Of a stretch of DNA of 64,000 nucleotides, positions 1 through 12,121 are shown in pieces (position 1 is the stretch's first letter; every line of letters starts with the position of its first letter). Origin of the DNA: Gonocerus acuteangulatus (lineage: Eukaryota; Arthropoda; Insecta; Hemiptera; Coreidae). The translations under genes were made by a program, and so were the position numbers. The stretch lies in contig OX328124.1 of the NCBI GenBank assembly GCA_946811695.1, forward strand, positions 57,663,459 to 57,727,458, in the 5' to 3' direction. The notes beneath the pieces are model-generated. The model made no database searches, was not told the DNA's origin, and saw only the letters and a list, made by a program, of their open reading frames with translations.

Positions 1-2245
1 ATACTGGCTATTCTGGGTGAGCATTAATATCCTGAGGGATTTCGCCATGTTCCAATCACAAGCATTTGGGTGACGCTGGCAGGCTCGGGTCTCGCTTGTC
101 GCAGGTTGAGTTTTCTCTCTGATGGGCTCATTAAAAAGAGTCCCTGCTTCACCATGAGTGTTTATAAAGAACCTGTAGGTTGTACTGCACTAATGGCCTA
201 GAAGCAGATATGGTATACTATATGGGTTGTTGAAAAAACGTTTCAATGAAATTCTTAATCTAGTAATATCCATGAATTGGAAAATACATTACCTTTTCAT
301 TAAACTAATAATTCTCAAATATGGGCATGCTTATTAACAACTGTTCACCTCCTGAAGATAGTTTCAAGAAAGAACTGGGTTGTATTAGAAATATTATGAG
401 AGCCAAGTGTTTTCAGGAGCTCATGTAGACAAGTTACTGAAAATGCATTAAAAGAAAACAAAAACTCAGAAGAAAATAACTACAAATTCTTCCACTAACA
501 AGAGAATTAAGTGGAACTCAGACCGAACTAATGACAAAATCGATAAGATTGGAGTGTATGGAATCTTTTACATATCTGGATGAGAACACTTTACAAGGAA
601 GAGATTACTAAAGCCGCGAAGAGGCTTGTTTTGGAAGTATGTTATCATAAGCCCAGTGAATATTCAGTACTATTGAGGATAGGCAAAACAAAACAAACTA
701 ATTGCATACGGAGTTGCCCCCACACAATCCAGGATCTACTATGCCAAGTGAATTACAACATAATATGTTATAAAAAATAAACAGATAAAATAATGTACGA
801 TTTTGTAAAGAGCCTCTCAAAACAGAACACCATAATGTACGAAGAAAAAAAAGGATGCTCTTTACAAAATGTGTTAGGCCATCTAAATAGTTGAATATAA
901 TTTTATAAATGATATAAAGATAATGTTTGTTTAATAACATTGTCACACAAAATAAAAAACATGATCTGTTCCAAAGACGCCATACATATATTCTTTGGCA
1001 TTTGTAGGTCAAATTTCGAAGGAAATATAGATTCCTTGGTTTTGAGGGTCGCTGAATTCGAATCCAGGGCCTGTCTCACCCCACTGGCGCAAAATCAAGG
1101 TCTTTTCAAGGACAAATATGTGTATTTTGCAAAAATGAATTTTTGACTGCAGATTCACTTCAGAGCCGAGGCTTTTCTCCCGCGGATTTAATTATCTGTC
1201 CACTACAGTGTGATAACAAAAGAGTATTTCTATATGTGAGATACGTCATTCCTGATTTCATGCGAAAAAAACATATTTTTTTGATTTGTCTTTTGGTCAT
1301 TGATTCCTGATTCAAATTCAATTTAATTTCACCTTTAACTTATTCCTTCAATTTTAAAAATGATCATTTAATTTCTGCCGCTCGAATGTATGCACATAAA
1401 TTTTGATAATCCTAAGCTTTAGTACTACATTGAGCGTTCCTTAGAATAAACATTTTGTATGTTCATTGTGTGAATATCGTATATATGTTTCAGGAATAGT
1501 TCGTGAAGACTTGGTAAATTTTTACTGTATTTAAGTTCTGTAAAATATTTATTTTTCTCACATTACACATCTTTTATTATTCGTTTACAGGAAAAAAAAT
1601 CCTAGCTATTTGTGTTATATTCATTCCCCTCACCTTTTAGTAACAAAAGCTGACACGTTTTGCGCAATTCAAATTATTCTTGATTGTTAACTCAATCTTT
1701 CTTGTATGTATGAATATGCCTATGTTGGAATATTATAAAACGTAACCATCTATTATAATTGATACGTATTACAGGCTCAATTAGTATCTAATTATTATTA
1801 GATGATAATTGAACTTGTAATACGACCAAAAATATTACCCAATTTTACAGACTATCATGTCTACAAAAATGTATTCCTTACAAATAATATCCCGACCAAA
1901 CAAAACTTCGAAAATAATTTAAATTCCCAAAAGAGACAAAACTATACGATTTAATATAGGGCTGTGAAATTAGATAAATAATGTTGAAAATTTAAATATT
2001 TTTAGCCTATAAGGAATTAAAAAATATATTCATAACACAAAAATGTAAATAACTTAAAAACGTTTAATTAAAAAAGTCCATCACGCACGATCGCAAGTTT
2101 CGTTACAAGATAGGAAAAATACAGCCTATATATATATATGGATTAATAATTTCGTTACAGTGTAAATCTCCAACTCTTACGGTATTCTTATATACCTATA
2201 CAAACAAATATTTACACAAACATTTAGAACAACTTTAAACAAATA
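1..2245. other. AT-rich non-coding stretch
   Basis: No gene, tRNA or element end was recognised here. Only short ORFs under 105 codons are present, with no domain signature and no convincing splice signals. A short TA run lies near 2131-2140. Confidence 0.6.
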
Positions 2246-2249
2246 ATGA

Positions 2250-2345
2250 AGATTAGATAGTTAGCCGTCGAGGTGATAAGTGAAGATGGAATAGTTGGAT
2301 TCGGCTAAAGAAACCTCAATACGATTTTTGTTAAAAAAAATCTAT
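2250..2345 (-). repeat. Fragment of Penelope-like terminal repeat (family U)
   Basis: This stretch is clearly similar to 9935-10030 and 10957-11030: all share a tract reading roughly 'aatagttgg..ttcg.ctaa' followed by 'cctcaatacgatttttg'. At the other copies this tract belongs to a unit carrying a hammerhead-core-like motif. Here the motif part is missing, so this is a truncated copy. Assignment to a Penelope-like end is inferred from the better copies. Confidence 0.5.
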
Positions 2346-2749
2346 AAGTATTTTACTTTTTAATATTTTCAACTTTTCAAAATTTTAATTACAATTGCTT
2401 TATATGTATATATTCAGGGTGATTAAGGTCTAAGTAGCCAAACTTCAGGAGGTGATTCTAGACATCATTTCCAACAAAAAAGTTCATTTAAAGTATGGTA
2501 CGATTACGAATGGAAATGGAGCTATGTCCAATTTTCTGTTTTTTTGAGGTAGACATATGTACATGGAATGTAGTTTTGTTTCTGTCAAATACCTTGCGTG
2601 AAAAAATTATAAATTATTCATTATTTATTGGCCAAACTGTGGGAACCCATGATCCAGTCCGGAAGCAATAAAAAGTAACTGAAAAAAATTATTCGAAAAG
2701 TTTTTTCACTTGAGATATATCACATTTTGTGTTTTCCAAATTTTCATTG

Positions 2750-3050
2750 ATAGTTGGCACTAAAATAATATTTAAATTATTTAAAAAGTTAAAAATTGCC
2801 AAAATTGCAATTGGACCTTGGACGGTGGTCAACATGGACGGCGGACAGCAATCCCTATGAACCACGAAGCTATCCCGTGTGAGAGCGGAACGTCTTCCAA
2901 TGCTATAGGCCGACCGGTCGGGAATAATGGTTGGCTGAAGAAGATATTTCTCCAAAATTCCGCACCACAAGGATTATCATGAGACCAATTATGCAAATTG
3001 GGCCTATTGAATGTTCTAATCTCGTGTGAATTTGACCTTGTCTGTCCACA
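2750..3050 (-). pseudogene. Decayed mariner-type transposase remnant
   Basis: Reading the minus strand and switching frames gives blocks typical of an arthropod mariner-like transposase: an N-terminal block resembling 'FTREG..N.HN.H.WS..NP', then 'WCGI', then 'LEDVPL', then a stretch around 'WF..DG.PPH'. The blocks fall in different frames and the segment between 'NP' and 'LEDVPL' is shortened, so there are several frameshifts and an internal deletion. No complete catalytic triad can be read. The 93-codon ORF at 2689-2970 covers part of it. Family assignment is by motif recall only. Confidence 0.7.
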
Positions 3051-3440
3051 AAATGTTGTGGCCGAACTGAATATTAAAATGTATCCTCCCGTAATGTTGT
3101 AGTTTTTTTAGTGTTATTTGAAATTATATTCTAAAATATTTCAAATTATGTGTAAATTATTACTATCCTATAAATGATTTTGAATTATCCCCTCAAAATG
3201 TCTAGACAAAACATGAGTGCCAAATACATCACGCAAATAAAAAATGATAAATAAATAAAAATGTAGAAAACACAAAATGTGACATATCACTCAAGTGAAA
3301 AAACTTTTCGAATAATTTTTTCAGTTACTTTTTATGGCTTCCGGACTGGAACATGGGCTCCCACAGTTTGGCCAATAAATGAATAATTCATAATTTCTTC
3401 ACACAAGGTATTAGACAGAAACAAAACTACATTCCACATT

Positions 3441-3768
3441 TTTTGGCAAAAAGGAGCCAATAGCTCAACCTATCCCTCAATGAACCTCCACTTTATTTAC
3501 ATAGATTTAATGCTAACTAAATGTAGAAGTTTTCCTGTAAGTAGGGAATCTGTTGTCCGTTAAGGGGTTGAAGAAGAAATTTGCGAAAAACCACTAATTC
3601 ATCGAGAAAACCAGAAGTGTGTTATTAGACATCCAGAAAGAATCTTCTATCAATAGATTTAGTGAATTAAATCACTGTTTTCTTAAAGGAAATTTTATGG
3701 TGTCATAATTAGAATTTAATTATCTTCAACGTTTTTTGAGCAAATCTTTCTTATTCAATAAAAAATAT
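3441..3768. repeat. Insertion in the right arm of the 2413-3910 element
   Basis: The left inverted repeat continues directly from the tract near 2565 to that near 2560-2600, but on the right the matching sequence is interrupted by about 330 bp with no counterpart on the left. Either the right arm gained an insertion or the left arm lost it. I see no terminal repeats or tail that would name the insert. Confidence 0.55.
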
Positions 3769-3912
3769 GTCTACCTCAAGAAAACAGAAAATTGGACATA
3801 GCTCCTTTTCCATTCGGAATCGGACTATTCTTTCAATGAACTTTTTTGTTGGAAATGATGTCTAGAATCACCTACTGAAGTTTGGCTACTTAGACCTTAA
3901 TCACCCTGAATA

Positions 3913-4488
3913 TAAATCACGTCTCTGTCTGTTTGTCCGTTTGTCTGTTTTTTCCTTATACAAATATACACCGTTTGACCGCTTTTGACCAAACTTTGCA
4001 CACTTGATACGGGAAATTACCTAGGCTAGGCCAAAATAATCAAATTTCAAAATTTGGTCAAAAGGTCAAAAGTTTTGTTATAGAAAAATTGGCTACACTG
4101 AACCATTCAGATTCTGATGGCCATTTTGAATCGACAGCCATTTTGAATAATGTCTCAAATTTATTTTTTGATGTTTTTGATAATTAGAATAACTCGAATT
4201 CATTGATGACTTTACATCATTATATAATCATGTAATGCAGTTTATTTCAATTTTATATCAGCAGTCACTGTCTAACTAAGGAGCGCTGGCCTTTCTTTGA
4301 TAAGAGCTATCTACTCGCAGGCTGTGCTGCTGGCCTCTGCCGGCTGCTTCACGAATTAGGCAAGGCAGATATAAATAAATTCACACCGTTTGACCGATTT
4401 TGACCCAACTGGGTATAGAGGTAGATCTTAAAACGGGGAGAGCCTTAGGCAGAAAGTAGGTGTAGCATGGCACATTGGCTAACAGCTG

Positions 4489-4491
<3 letters not shown>
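3913..4491. repeat. Interspersed repeat with internal direct repeat, next to a TA array
   Basis: A short tract beginning 'caccgtttgaccg' and continuing 'ttttgacc' occurs twice in the same orientation (about 3970 and 4383), separated by about 410 bp. The second copy runs on towards the TA array. Such 'ttgaccgattttgacc' tracts beside TA arrays are common in arthropod repeats. No coding potential seen. Confidence 0.4.

Positions 4492-4545
<54 letters not shown>
4492..4545. repeat. (TA)n microsatellite
   Basis: Uninterrupted TA dinucleotides, about 54 bp, about 100 bp left of the fold-back element at 4647. Confidence 0.97.
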
Positions 4546-4547
<2 letters not shown>

Positions 4548-4646
4548 AATGATTTTAAAACTAAAGACCTGTTGATGGGTTCCACCCACTAGGTTGAAAA
4601 GAGCAAATTTCACATTTCGGCTCTTGAAAAAAATAAATTAACTATA

Positions 4647-4771
4647 CAGGGTGTCCCACATTGAGATGTCATAATTTTAAGGGTTTATTCTGCACCTCAT
4701 TTGTAGTTCAGGGACGCAGAAATGAGCGTCCTATCTCAACATGTACGTAGCAGAGCTATTCAAACTTTTGT

Positions 4772-4826
<55 letters not shown>

Positions 4827-6569
4827 GGCGCATCTACATCTGGGTCATTAGCGCCGACATCCAGGGTGTAGCGAGGAATTTCACCAGCGAGCCGTGGGAT
4901 GATAAAATTCCTGCCGGAGGTTGGGAATCGAACCCACCATCTCCCGCTTATGAATCCAAGGCGCTAGCCATTAGACCACGGGAGACCCCACTTTTGTCTC
5001 TTTTCAAAACTATTGGGGTTTCTTATAAATAAACAGTGTTTTCCGGATTTCTAGTCTATGTATCGTAAATGACGACCACATTTTTAGAATCTAGATTAAA
5101 TTTCCAATAAGAAACACCCATTATTGAAATGATGTCTTGTAAATTAGGAGCTAAACTAAGAGCCATATAGATGTGAACTATTGTTATTAGGGTTTCCTTA
5201 ACTCTTTCAATATTTTCTTAATAAGCTATTTGTAGACTTAGCAGTTTGCCTCAACCTCAAAAGTTGGTTTATTTAATAAGCTTTTAAATGGTACCCTGTT
5301 GTTTTAAAAACAAATTATTTAAGTCTATTTTTTCTAATTTCTAAGTCAAAACCAATACATTTGCTGTAGCTTGACGAAGCCAATCTGAACACATTATTTA
5401 ATTTCACGCAGATATGGTGATGTCCCATCCTTCCAACATTAGGAATACACACGTTTTGGTCAGATTAAGGATTAGGGACACTTTGGAAAGAGTGAAAGAT
5501 GACAGGAGAACATATTTGAAATAATCACAATTATTGTTATTATTATAACGCAATAAATACAGATCTTATATTTTTATACTTTGAGGATCTTGTTTTATTA
5601 AATTTCTATTTTTAATTCTATTCTATTTAATAAAATTAGACACTACAATTTCTGCTTATAAGTAACTGGGTTATTCATTATAAATTGTATTGAAAAAAGT
5701 CTCTCCTGCAAATATAAAGCAAAAAAATAGATTTAAATGAAAAGACTAATTTTTATTAGTTATAAATAGTCTTTCTTTTTCAACATTTTTCTATTTCATT
5801 ACTAATTTTTATTATACTACTCTTAAAAATAGAAATTTCATAAAACAAGACCCTGAAAGCATAAAAATATAACATCTGTATTTATTATGTTAACAATAAT
5901 TGTGATTATTTCCGAAGTGTTCTTCTAACATCCTTCACTCTTTTCAAATTGTCCCCTAATCCTTAATCAGAGCAACAAGTGTGTATACCTATAGTTGGAA
6001 GGATGGGACATCACCATATTCGCGTGAAATTAAATAATGTGTTCGTAATGGATCCTTCACACTAAAGCAAATGTATTGGTTTTGTCTTAAAAATCAGAAA
6101 AAATAGACTTAAATAATTTTTGTTTCTAAAACAACAGGGTACCATTTTAAAGCTTATTAAATAAGGGAACTTTTGAGGCGGAGGCAAACCGCTAAGTCTA
6201 CAAATAGCTGATTACGAAAATATTGAAGTAGTTAAGAAAACCCTAATAACAATAGTTCACATCTATATGGCTCTTAGTGTAGCTCCTAATTTACATGACA
6301 AAATTTCAATAATGGGTGTTTCTTATTGGAAATGTAATGTAGATTCTAAAAATGTGGTCGTCTTTTACAATACATAGACCAGAAATCCGGAAAACACTGT
6401 TTTTCATAAGAAAACCCAATAGTTTTGAAAAGAGACAAAAGTTTGAATAGCTCTGCTACATGTTGAGATAGGACGCTCATTTCCCTGAGCGTCCTTCTGC
6501 GTCCTTGAACTACAAATGAAGTGCAGAATAAACCCTTAAAATTATGACATCTCAATGTGGGACACCCTG
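4647..6569. mobile_element. Fold-back element with mariner-type termini
   Basis: Both ends read CAGGGTGTCCCACATTGAG inward and are flanked by TA (4645-4646, 6570-6571). The two halves are inverted copies over most of their length: roughly 900 bp on each side can be matched, with a centre near 5700. No transposase remains. The arms show scattered substitutions and small indels, so the duplication is not recent. The left arm carries a SINE absent from the right arm. Confidence 0.85.
4779..4989 (-). mobile_element. tRNA-derived SINE, family A
   Basis: Minus-strand order is: a tRNA-like head with box-A-like 'TGGTCTAATGGCTAGCG' and box B 'GGTTCGATTCCC', a unique body ending 'GATGCGCCGT', then a poly-A tail (poly-T on the plus strand, about 4775-4824). 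It is flanked by a 15-bp target site duplication 'acttttgtctctttt' at 4764-4778 and 4990-5004. This is a complete L1-style retroposition into the fold-back arm. The matching right arm has the uninterrupted sequence. Other copies lie at 23041, 23815 and 26163. Confidence 0.9.
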
Positions 6570-6968
6570 TATACAGAGAGAGAGAGAGCGAAAGTGAGTA
6601 AGGACCAAGAAACAAGTGATGACATCTTCAGTCGATTGTAGAAAAGTTGAATGCATATCTGACTTATACATGCAAGAATACCTTCTTTCCCATGAGTTAC
6701 ATTACTTTGTTGTAATTAAATGTATGTATCCAATACTCCTTCGTAAGCAGATCGGTGGGAGGGGGCGAGCTATAGTAGAGCCTGAAATTGCCATCACAAA
6801 TCCTAAAGATTTGAGCGAGTTCAATAGTAGACATGAATGAAAATATTTACTGCTTGTATAGGGGCTGAGGTTAGAGAAAGAATGCCAGACATTCTAACTA
6901 CGTCTGGCTCGTGTCTGGACTACCTCCCGACGTCATCCAACCCTGTCCAAACGACTTCATTTCTTCCG

Positions 6969-7093
<125 letters not shown>

Positions 7094-7099
7094 TCTGTC

Positions 7100-7262
7100 G
7101 AATTCTGTCTTCACATATGATTGTTTGGTTTACTTGTGAGTGTACGAAGTCGAACAGGTTGACCAGGAAAGCAGCCTTTTCTTTCAGAACAATTTTTATT
7201 ACCGCACGGCGCTTTCAGAGCAACCTCTCCGTCATCAGTGCTAAAGTTCGTGCAAGGGTTGC
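7100..7262 (-). repeat. Penelope-type terminal repeat remnant
   Basis: The minus strand reads a tract containing 'CACTGATGACGGAGAGG' and then 'TTGCTCTGAAAGCGCC', followed by AT-rich sequence. The CTGATGA-stem-GAAA arrangement recurs at other element ends in this window that are clearer Penelope-like termini. No reverse transcriptase is adjacent, so membership is inferred. Confidence 0.4.
7213..7238 (-). ncRNA. Hammerhead-core-like motif
   Basis: CTGATGA, then a stem-loop (AGAG, loop GTTG, CTCT), then GAAA. This matches the two conserved core strands and stem II of a hammerhead ribozyme. I cannot find a convincing stem III with a cleavage triplet, so it is probably a degenerate or inactive copy. 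Confidence 0.35.
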
Positions 7263-7273
7263 CCTGAAGTGGG

Positions 7274-7275
<2 letters not shown>

Positions 7276-7351
<76 letters not shown>
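7276..7351. repeat. Compound (CT)n(TA)n microsatellite
   Basis: About 30 bp of CT followed directly by about 46 bp of TA. Confidence 0.97.
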
Positions 7352-7355
<4 letters not shown>

Positions 7356-7385
7356 TAAATTTCTTGGGTAATATTAACTACTGCA

Positions 7386-7640
7386 TTGCATTATTTTTTG
7401 TTACAACCTTTGATTGCCAAATTAACGCCTAAAAGTCCTGGGGACTGTTCCGTTAGGATCTTAGCGGCCCTAATGTGTAGCGGAGTAGACCCTAACCATG
7501 TGGGGGTGGGATTTATATCTTCCAGGCTGACCTACACCTGCGGACGGGACACACTAATGATTAAGTAACAGAGGAAACTCTGATGTTAATGACCTTAGCA
7601 GTCGATGCACCAAAAAAAAAAATAAAAAAATAAAAAAAAA
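7386..7640 (+). mobile_element. Retroposed A-tailed repeat (SINE-like)
   Basis: A GC-richer 210-bp body ends in 'taatgaccttagcagtcg' and 'atgcacc', followed by an A-rich tail (about 7609-7645). The end resembles the 3' part of the SINE at 32541-32890 ('taatgactctagcagtcg'). No clear pol III box was found, so it could be a 5'-truncated SINE or the tail of a LINE. Confidence 0.5.
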
Positions 7641-7645
7641 ATTTT

Positions 7646-9934
7646 TAAACAAAATAAACAACCAGTCGAATCTCCTCCATTTATCATGATTACACAAAAA
7701 AAATAATAGACCCTTTCCGTGTTTAAACAGACCTGAAATGTATTGACATCAGTGTCCTTTTTAAATAAATATTAACCAAAATAAAGTTGAATCGGAAGGA
7801 ATACTCTTTCCGAGGGTGCAAAATCCTCTGAATTATCCAAGTTTTATCGTCGGAACAGCAGCAATAATTGACGAGAACATCAGTAAACGACTAGGTGTAA
7901 GCATCAACTGTGATCGATCACTTTTAAAATTCACCGTTTTTTCCCTGGTTAAAATTGAGGCTCGTCACGCGAGGCACGGGCCATCAAAGAGCAACAAAGA
8001 GCCGGGGAGACGCGTTGTTGAAGCTAACAACTCGGGCTTTTTAATCAAGCTCCTAGATGCCGGCCTCGCTTCAATGACGGCGTGTCTAGCCTACCCAAAC
8101 CTCTCTTTAGGCCTTCTCTAATGTGATTAAATAGACTTTTTAAAATTCCCTGCATTCTCCACAGTAACTCCGTCCTCTAGAGTTGGTGGTTTTTTCACTG
8201 ATGACCTTGAATTTATGCGTTTTCCATAGAAATTAAATTAGAATAAAAGTATTAATTTTTAAGGTCTATTCAGATTATGCGAATTTATTCATTAATTACA
8301 ATAATCATTTAAACATATAGTCGGAGAGCTGGCAACGCACTTTTCATGAAGTGTTTTATGCACCCTGAAATTTTACTATAGTGTACCTCTTGGGTAGATA
8401 AGAAGGTAAGTATGTGTTTCCTGGACATACCTTGGAACACCAGGTACTGCGCATAGGGGAAAGGTGCAAAACAATATTGCCCAAAAATAGTGTTTTATTC
8501 AGAAGCCAACTACTATTAATGACAACAATTACAATTTAAAACAATTTTAAAATTATTAATAAATAAGGCAGACACTTTTAAGGGGGTTAAAATTTAAATT
8601 AAAAAAAAAAACGAAGTACCTAGTTTTTATTTTTAATATTTAATGAAGTTCTTTATTCACGCTGCGGTTTAAACAGCGTCTTCAATAAACCTATTCGAAA
8701 ATAATTGCAAAAGGGCAGCCACTTTTGTTGGGTTTAATTATCAAGAAATATAAAAATAAATGTTGCCTATGATAGACTGCAATACACTGCGCGTAATAGT
8801 CCATCTGGAAAAGGGGTTTATTCTGGACTCTGGAAGCTCAGCATTCCTCCATCAATTAATTAATTTGTCGTTAAAGTATTTCTCTAGCCTTTGTAAACGA
8901 CGTTAGATTTTAATATCATTAGGTAATCCGGGGTTACATGATCAATCTAAGTTGTTCCTGAATAAAATATCTCTTCCTGTTTAAACTTATACCTAACTGC
9001 CAGTTTTGGTGACTAATTTGCCACTATTAGATACTTTGAAATGTCTTTGATTCAAAATTCACTCACCAACACCACATTCAGTCACTTGAAAACCACATGT
9101 ATTTGTAACAATACAAGCAAGAGAATGGGGATAAATGTGAACGTTTGAAGTATAAAAATGCTTCTTTTTCGTTGTTAGCAATACACTTTGTTAAAATTAT
9201 GATATATGTTTTGAACAATTTTCTCGGGGTTTTTTTTCGTTTTTTTTGGGGGGGGGATGAGGTCTCTAGAATTAATATACTCTCTCGAATATAACACATT
9301 TTCAGGTTGCTAGAAATCCTTGAGTGAGTTCCTACATTTAGAGATTGGGGTTGATCGATTTTTAATGGTTTCCTTGGCAAACAGCAACTCAGTCCTAAGT
9401 TGTCACTTCGAAGGGCAACCAGCTACACTAGTGAGATCCAGAGTTATTATTTCGGAGGGGCACCCAGCTGCGTCAACTCAGATCTGGAGCTTTGATTTCG
9501 GGGGGCACCAAAAGTATCATAGCTCATGTCCTGAGTTATGGGATGTCACCACCAGCTCTGAGAAGAATAGTTGATAATAATCGTAAAGCTGCTCTCAATA
9601 GTTTATTTTTATTTATATTAGTCCCAACTATTTGGCCTTAATTGTAAATAACGATATCCGTCACAATATTAAAGCCTAAGTAACGAAGCCCTCACCATAA
9701 CCTACACAGTCATAAAAAAAAAATACTCCAAATAATAAATAATTATTTATTTTAAATTAAATGACGGCTAACGATTACCTTTTACCCTCGCGAAAACTTC
9801 AAATTTCGCAGTGTCAACATTTTTTTTGTTAAATGAACCCTAAATAATTGTTTTTTATAATGTGTGTCAAAGTAAACAGCACCATTTTCTTCCCTTTAAC
9901 ACTAAAACGTATATCTAAACTACTTTATCATGAA
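7646..9934. other. Non-coding stretch, nothing recognised
   Basis: Only short ORFs without recognisable domains. A G-run lies at about 9248-9256. The 7816-8121 ORF (101 codons) and the 9078-9574 ORFs have no motif I recognise and show no flanking exon signals. Confidence 0.5.
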
Positions 9935-10041
9935 GATTAGATGATAGTTAGCTGTCGAGTTGATAAGCAATCGGGGAATAGTTGGGTTTCGCCTAAGAAA
10001 ACCTCAATACGATTTTTGTAAAAAAATCTATATTCAAGATT

Positions 10042-10071
10042 TTTCGGCTACTCTGTGGAAGCCTTCATCAG
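10042..10071 (-). ncRNA. Hammerhead-core-like motif in unit U
   Basis: The minus strand reads CTGATGA, a stem-loop (GGCT, loop TCCACAGAGT, AGCC), then GAAA. The two core strands and stem II are intact. A short stem III with a cleavable triplet is not obvious after GAAA. Copy U' (near 11040-11070) has TTGACGA instead of CTGATGA. Confidence 0.4.
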
Positions 10072-11207
10072 CAAAGAAGGTGCCGGGAGGCAGAGGAAGA
10101 CCAAAGTTAACACTTAAGTAACCATAGTAAAAGTATACTCACTATGGTATTATTTATTGTTTTAGAATCGGTTGTGAAGGCACATTCCATAGGGATATGA
10201 CATAACTAGATACCTTGCTAAGGATTGTGCTAGGTATAAACAGCTCTTAAATGAACATTTATGCTGCCTCGGATCCATGATGACTACAGCAAAGGGAATT
10301 CGTTCAAACCCCACGTGAGCTAATAGATGCAGATTCGCCAATTATTATTGGGTGCATCTTGCTGGTTAGCCGCAGTCCCGTTCTTCCCCTTTTGTGTGCT
10401 TATAGGGTAACCTAAATCGATTCTACTAATGTTCCAAAACACACATGAGCCGATGAGTCACCCTCACGTCAGAAACGAAAGCAAGCTTACCGAACAATTT
10501 AAAATTTTTGCGGGGCGTAGGTTCTCCAGAATTCCGCTAGGTAGTATGGAACCGCGCTCGAGCAAGTTTCCTTGGCTTGCGGCCCTTTTCGCCGTTCTCC
10601 ACACATTTCTGTACGCACACTTACCATTAAATTAATGTACATTCTACATTGTAAGAATCTTGAAGAAAATACTTCATGAATGTAGCCTCAAACGCACATC
10701 CTTCGAAATGCACTAAAATTTTATAATCTGTCCGGAAGACAATTAGACGCTGTAATTATTTTAGTATGTTATACTCTTTAAAACAGAGTGACTTTAAAAT
10801 CAAAAATAGGTTCATTAAATATAGAAGCTTTCAGCTTTCTGACGAATAATCCTTAGATATATGATATATTATTCTTCAGTTTAATAATTATTAATCGATG
10901 TATTTATTTGTTTCATAAATATAAATATTTTTGATAATCTAAAAATAAAGTAGTTTAAGCAATCAGGGAATAGTTGGGATTCGTCTAAGAGAACCTCAAT
11001 ACGATTTTTGTAAAAAATCTATATTCAGGACGTTTCGGCTACTCTTTGGTAGCCTTCGTCAACACAGAAGGTGCCGGGAGGCAGAGGAAGACCAAAGTTA
11101 ACACTTAAGTAACCATAGTAAAAGTATACTCACTATGGTAATATACTTTTACTATGGTTATTTAAGTGTTAACTTTGGTCTTCCTCTGCCTCCCGGCACC
11201 TTCTTTG

Positions 11208-11237
11208 CTGATGAAGGCTTCCACAGAGTAGCCGAAA
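11208..11237 (+). ncRNA. Hammerhead-core-like motif in inverted unit U''
   Basis: The sequence is the same as the 10042-10071 motif but on the plus strand: CTGATGA, stem GGCT/AGCC, GAAA. It is part of the inverted half of the palindrome. Confidence 0.4.
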
Positions 11238-12121
11238 AATCTTGAATATAGATTTTTTTACAAAAATCGTATTGAGGTTCTCTTAGACGAATCCCAACTA
11301 TTCCCTGATTGCTTAAACTACTTTATTTTTAGATTATCAAAAATATTTATATTTATGAAACAAATAAATACATCGATTAATAATTATTAAACTGAAGAAT
11401 AATATATCATATATCTAAGGATTATTCGTCAGAAAGCTGAAAGCTTCTATATTTAATGAACCTATTTTTGATTTTAAAGTCACTCTGTTTTAAAGAGTAT
11501 AACATACTAAAATAATTACAGCGTCTAATTGTCTTCCGGACAGATTATAAAATTTTAGTGCATTTCGAAGGATGTGCGTTTGAGGCTACATTCATGAAGT
11601 ATTTTCTTCAAGATTCTTACAATGTAGAATGTACATTAATTTAATGGTAAGTGTGCGTACAGAAATGTGTGGAGAACGGCGAAAAGGGCCGCAAGCCAAG
11701 GAAACTTGCTCGAGCGCGGTTCCATACTACCTAGCGGAATTCTGGAGAACCTACGCCCCGCAAAAATTTTAAATTGTTCGGTAAGCTTGCTTTCGTTTCT
11801 GACGTGAGGGTGACTCATCGGCTCATGTGTGTTTTGGAACATTAGTAGAATCGATTTAGGTTACCCTATAAGCACACAAAAGGGGAAGAACGGGACTGCG
11901 GCTAACCAGCAAGATGCACCCAATAATAATTGGCGAATCTGCATCTATTAGCTCACGTGGGGTTTGAACGAATTCCCTTTGCTGTAGTCATCATGGATCC
12001 GAGGCAGCATAAATGTTCATTTAAGAGCTGTTTATACCTAGCACAATCCTTAGCAAGGTATCTAGTTATGTCATATCCCTATGGAATGTGCCTTCACAAC
12101 CGATTCTAAAACAATAAATAT

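Larger units (their letters stand above)
2413..3910. mobile_element. Tc1/mariner-type transposon with long TIRs
   Basis: The ends read TTCAGGGTGATTAAGG inward from both sides and are flanked by TA (2411-2412, 3911-3912), the target duplication of Tc1/mariner elements. The inverted repeats run about 330 bp on the left (2413-2740). The right arm matches in two blocks (about 3270-3440 and 3769-3910) separated by extra sequence. The minus strand of the centre keeps a decayed transposase. Length is about 1.5 kb. The element is non-autonomous because its transposase is broken. Confidence 0.85.
9935..12121. repeat. Large palindrome of Penelope-type terminal units and internal segment
   Basis: The order is U (9935-10148), A (10151 to about 10950), U' (about 10957-11130), a spacer of about a dozen bases, then U'' inverted (about 11143-11313) and A' inverted (to 12121). 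A and A' appear identical by eye, and each carries the same 68-codon ORF (10429-10635 plus, 11636-11842 minus). U'' matches the outer U better than U'. The U units carry hammerhead-core-like motifs. A possible reading is a non-autonomous Penelope-like unit (U-A-U') joined to an inverted partial copy. An assembly or library artefact is the main alternative. Confidence 0.8.

Noticed and set aside
10429..11842. Identical 68-codon ORFs on both sides of the palindrome
   Set aside because: Identity follows from the palindrome. No motif or independent sign of coding was seen.
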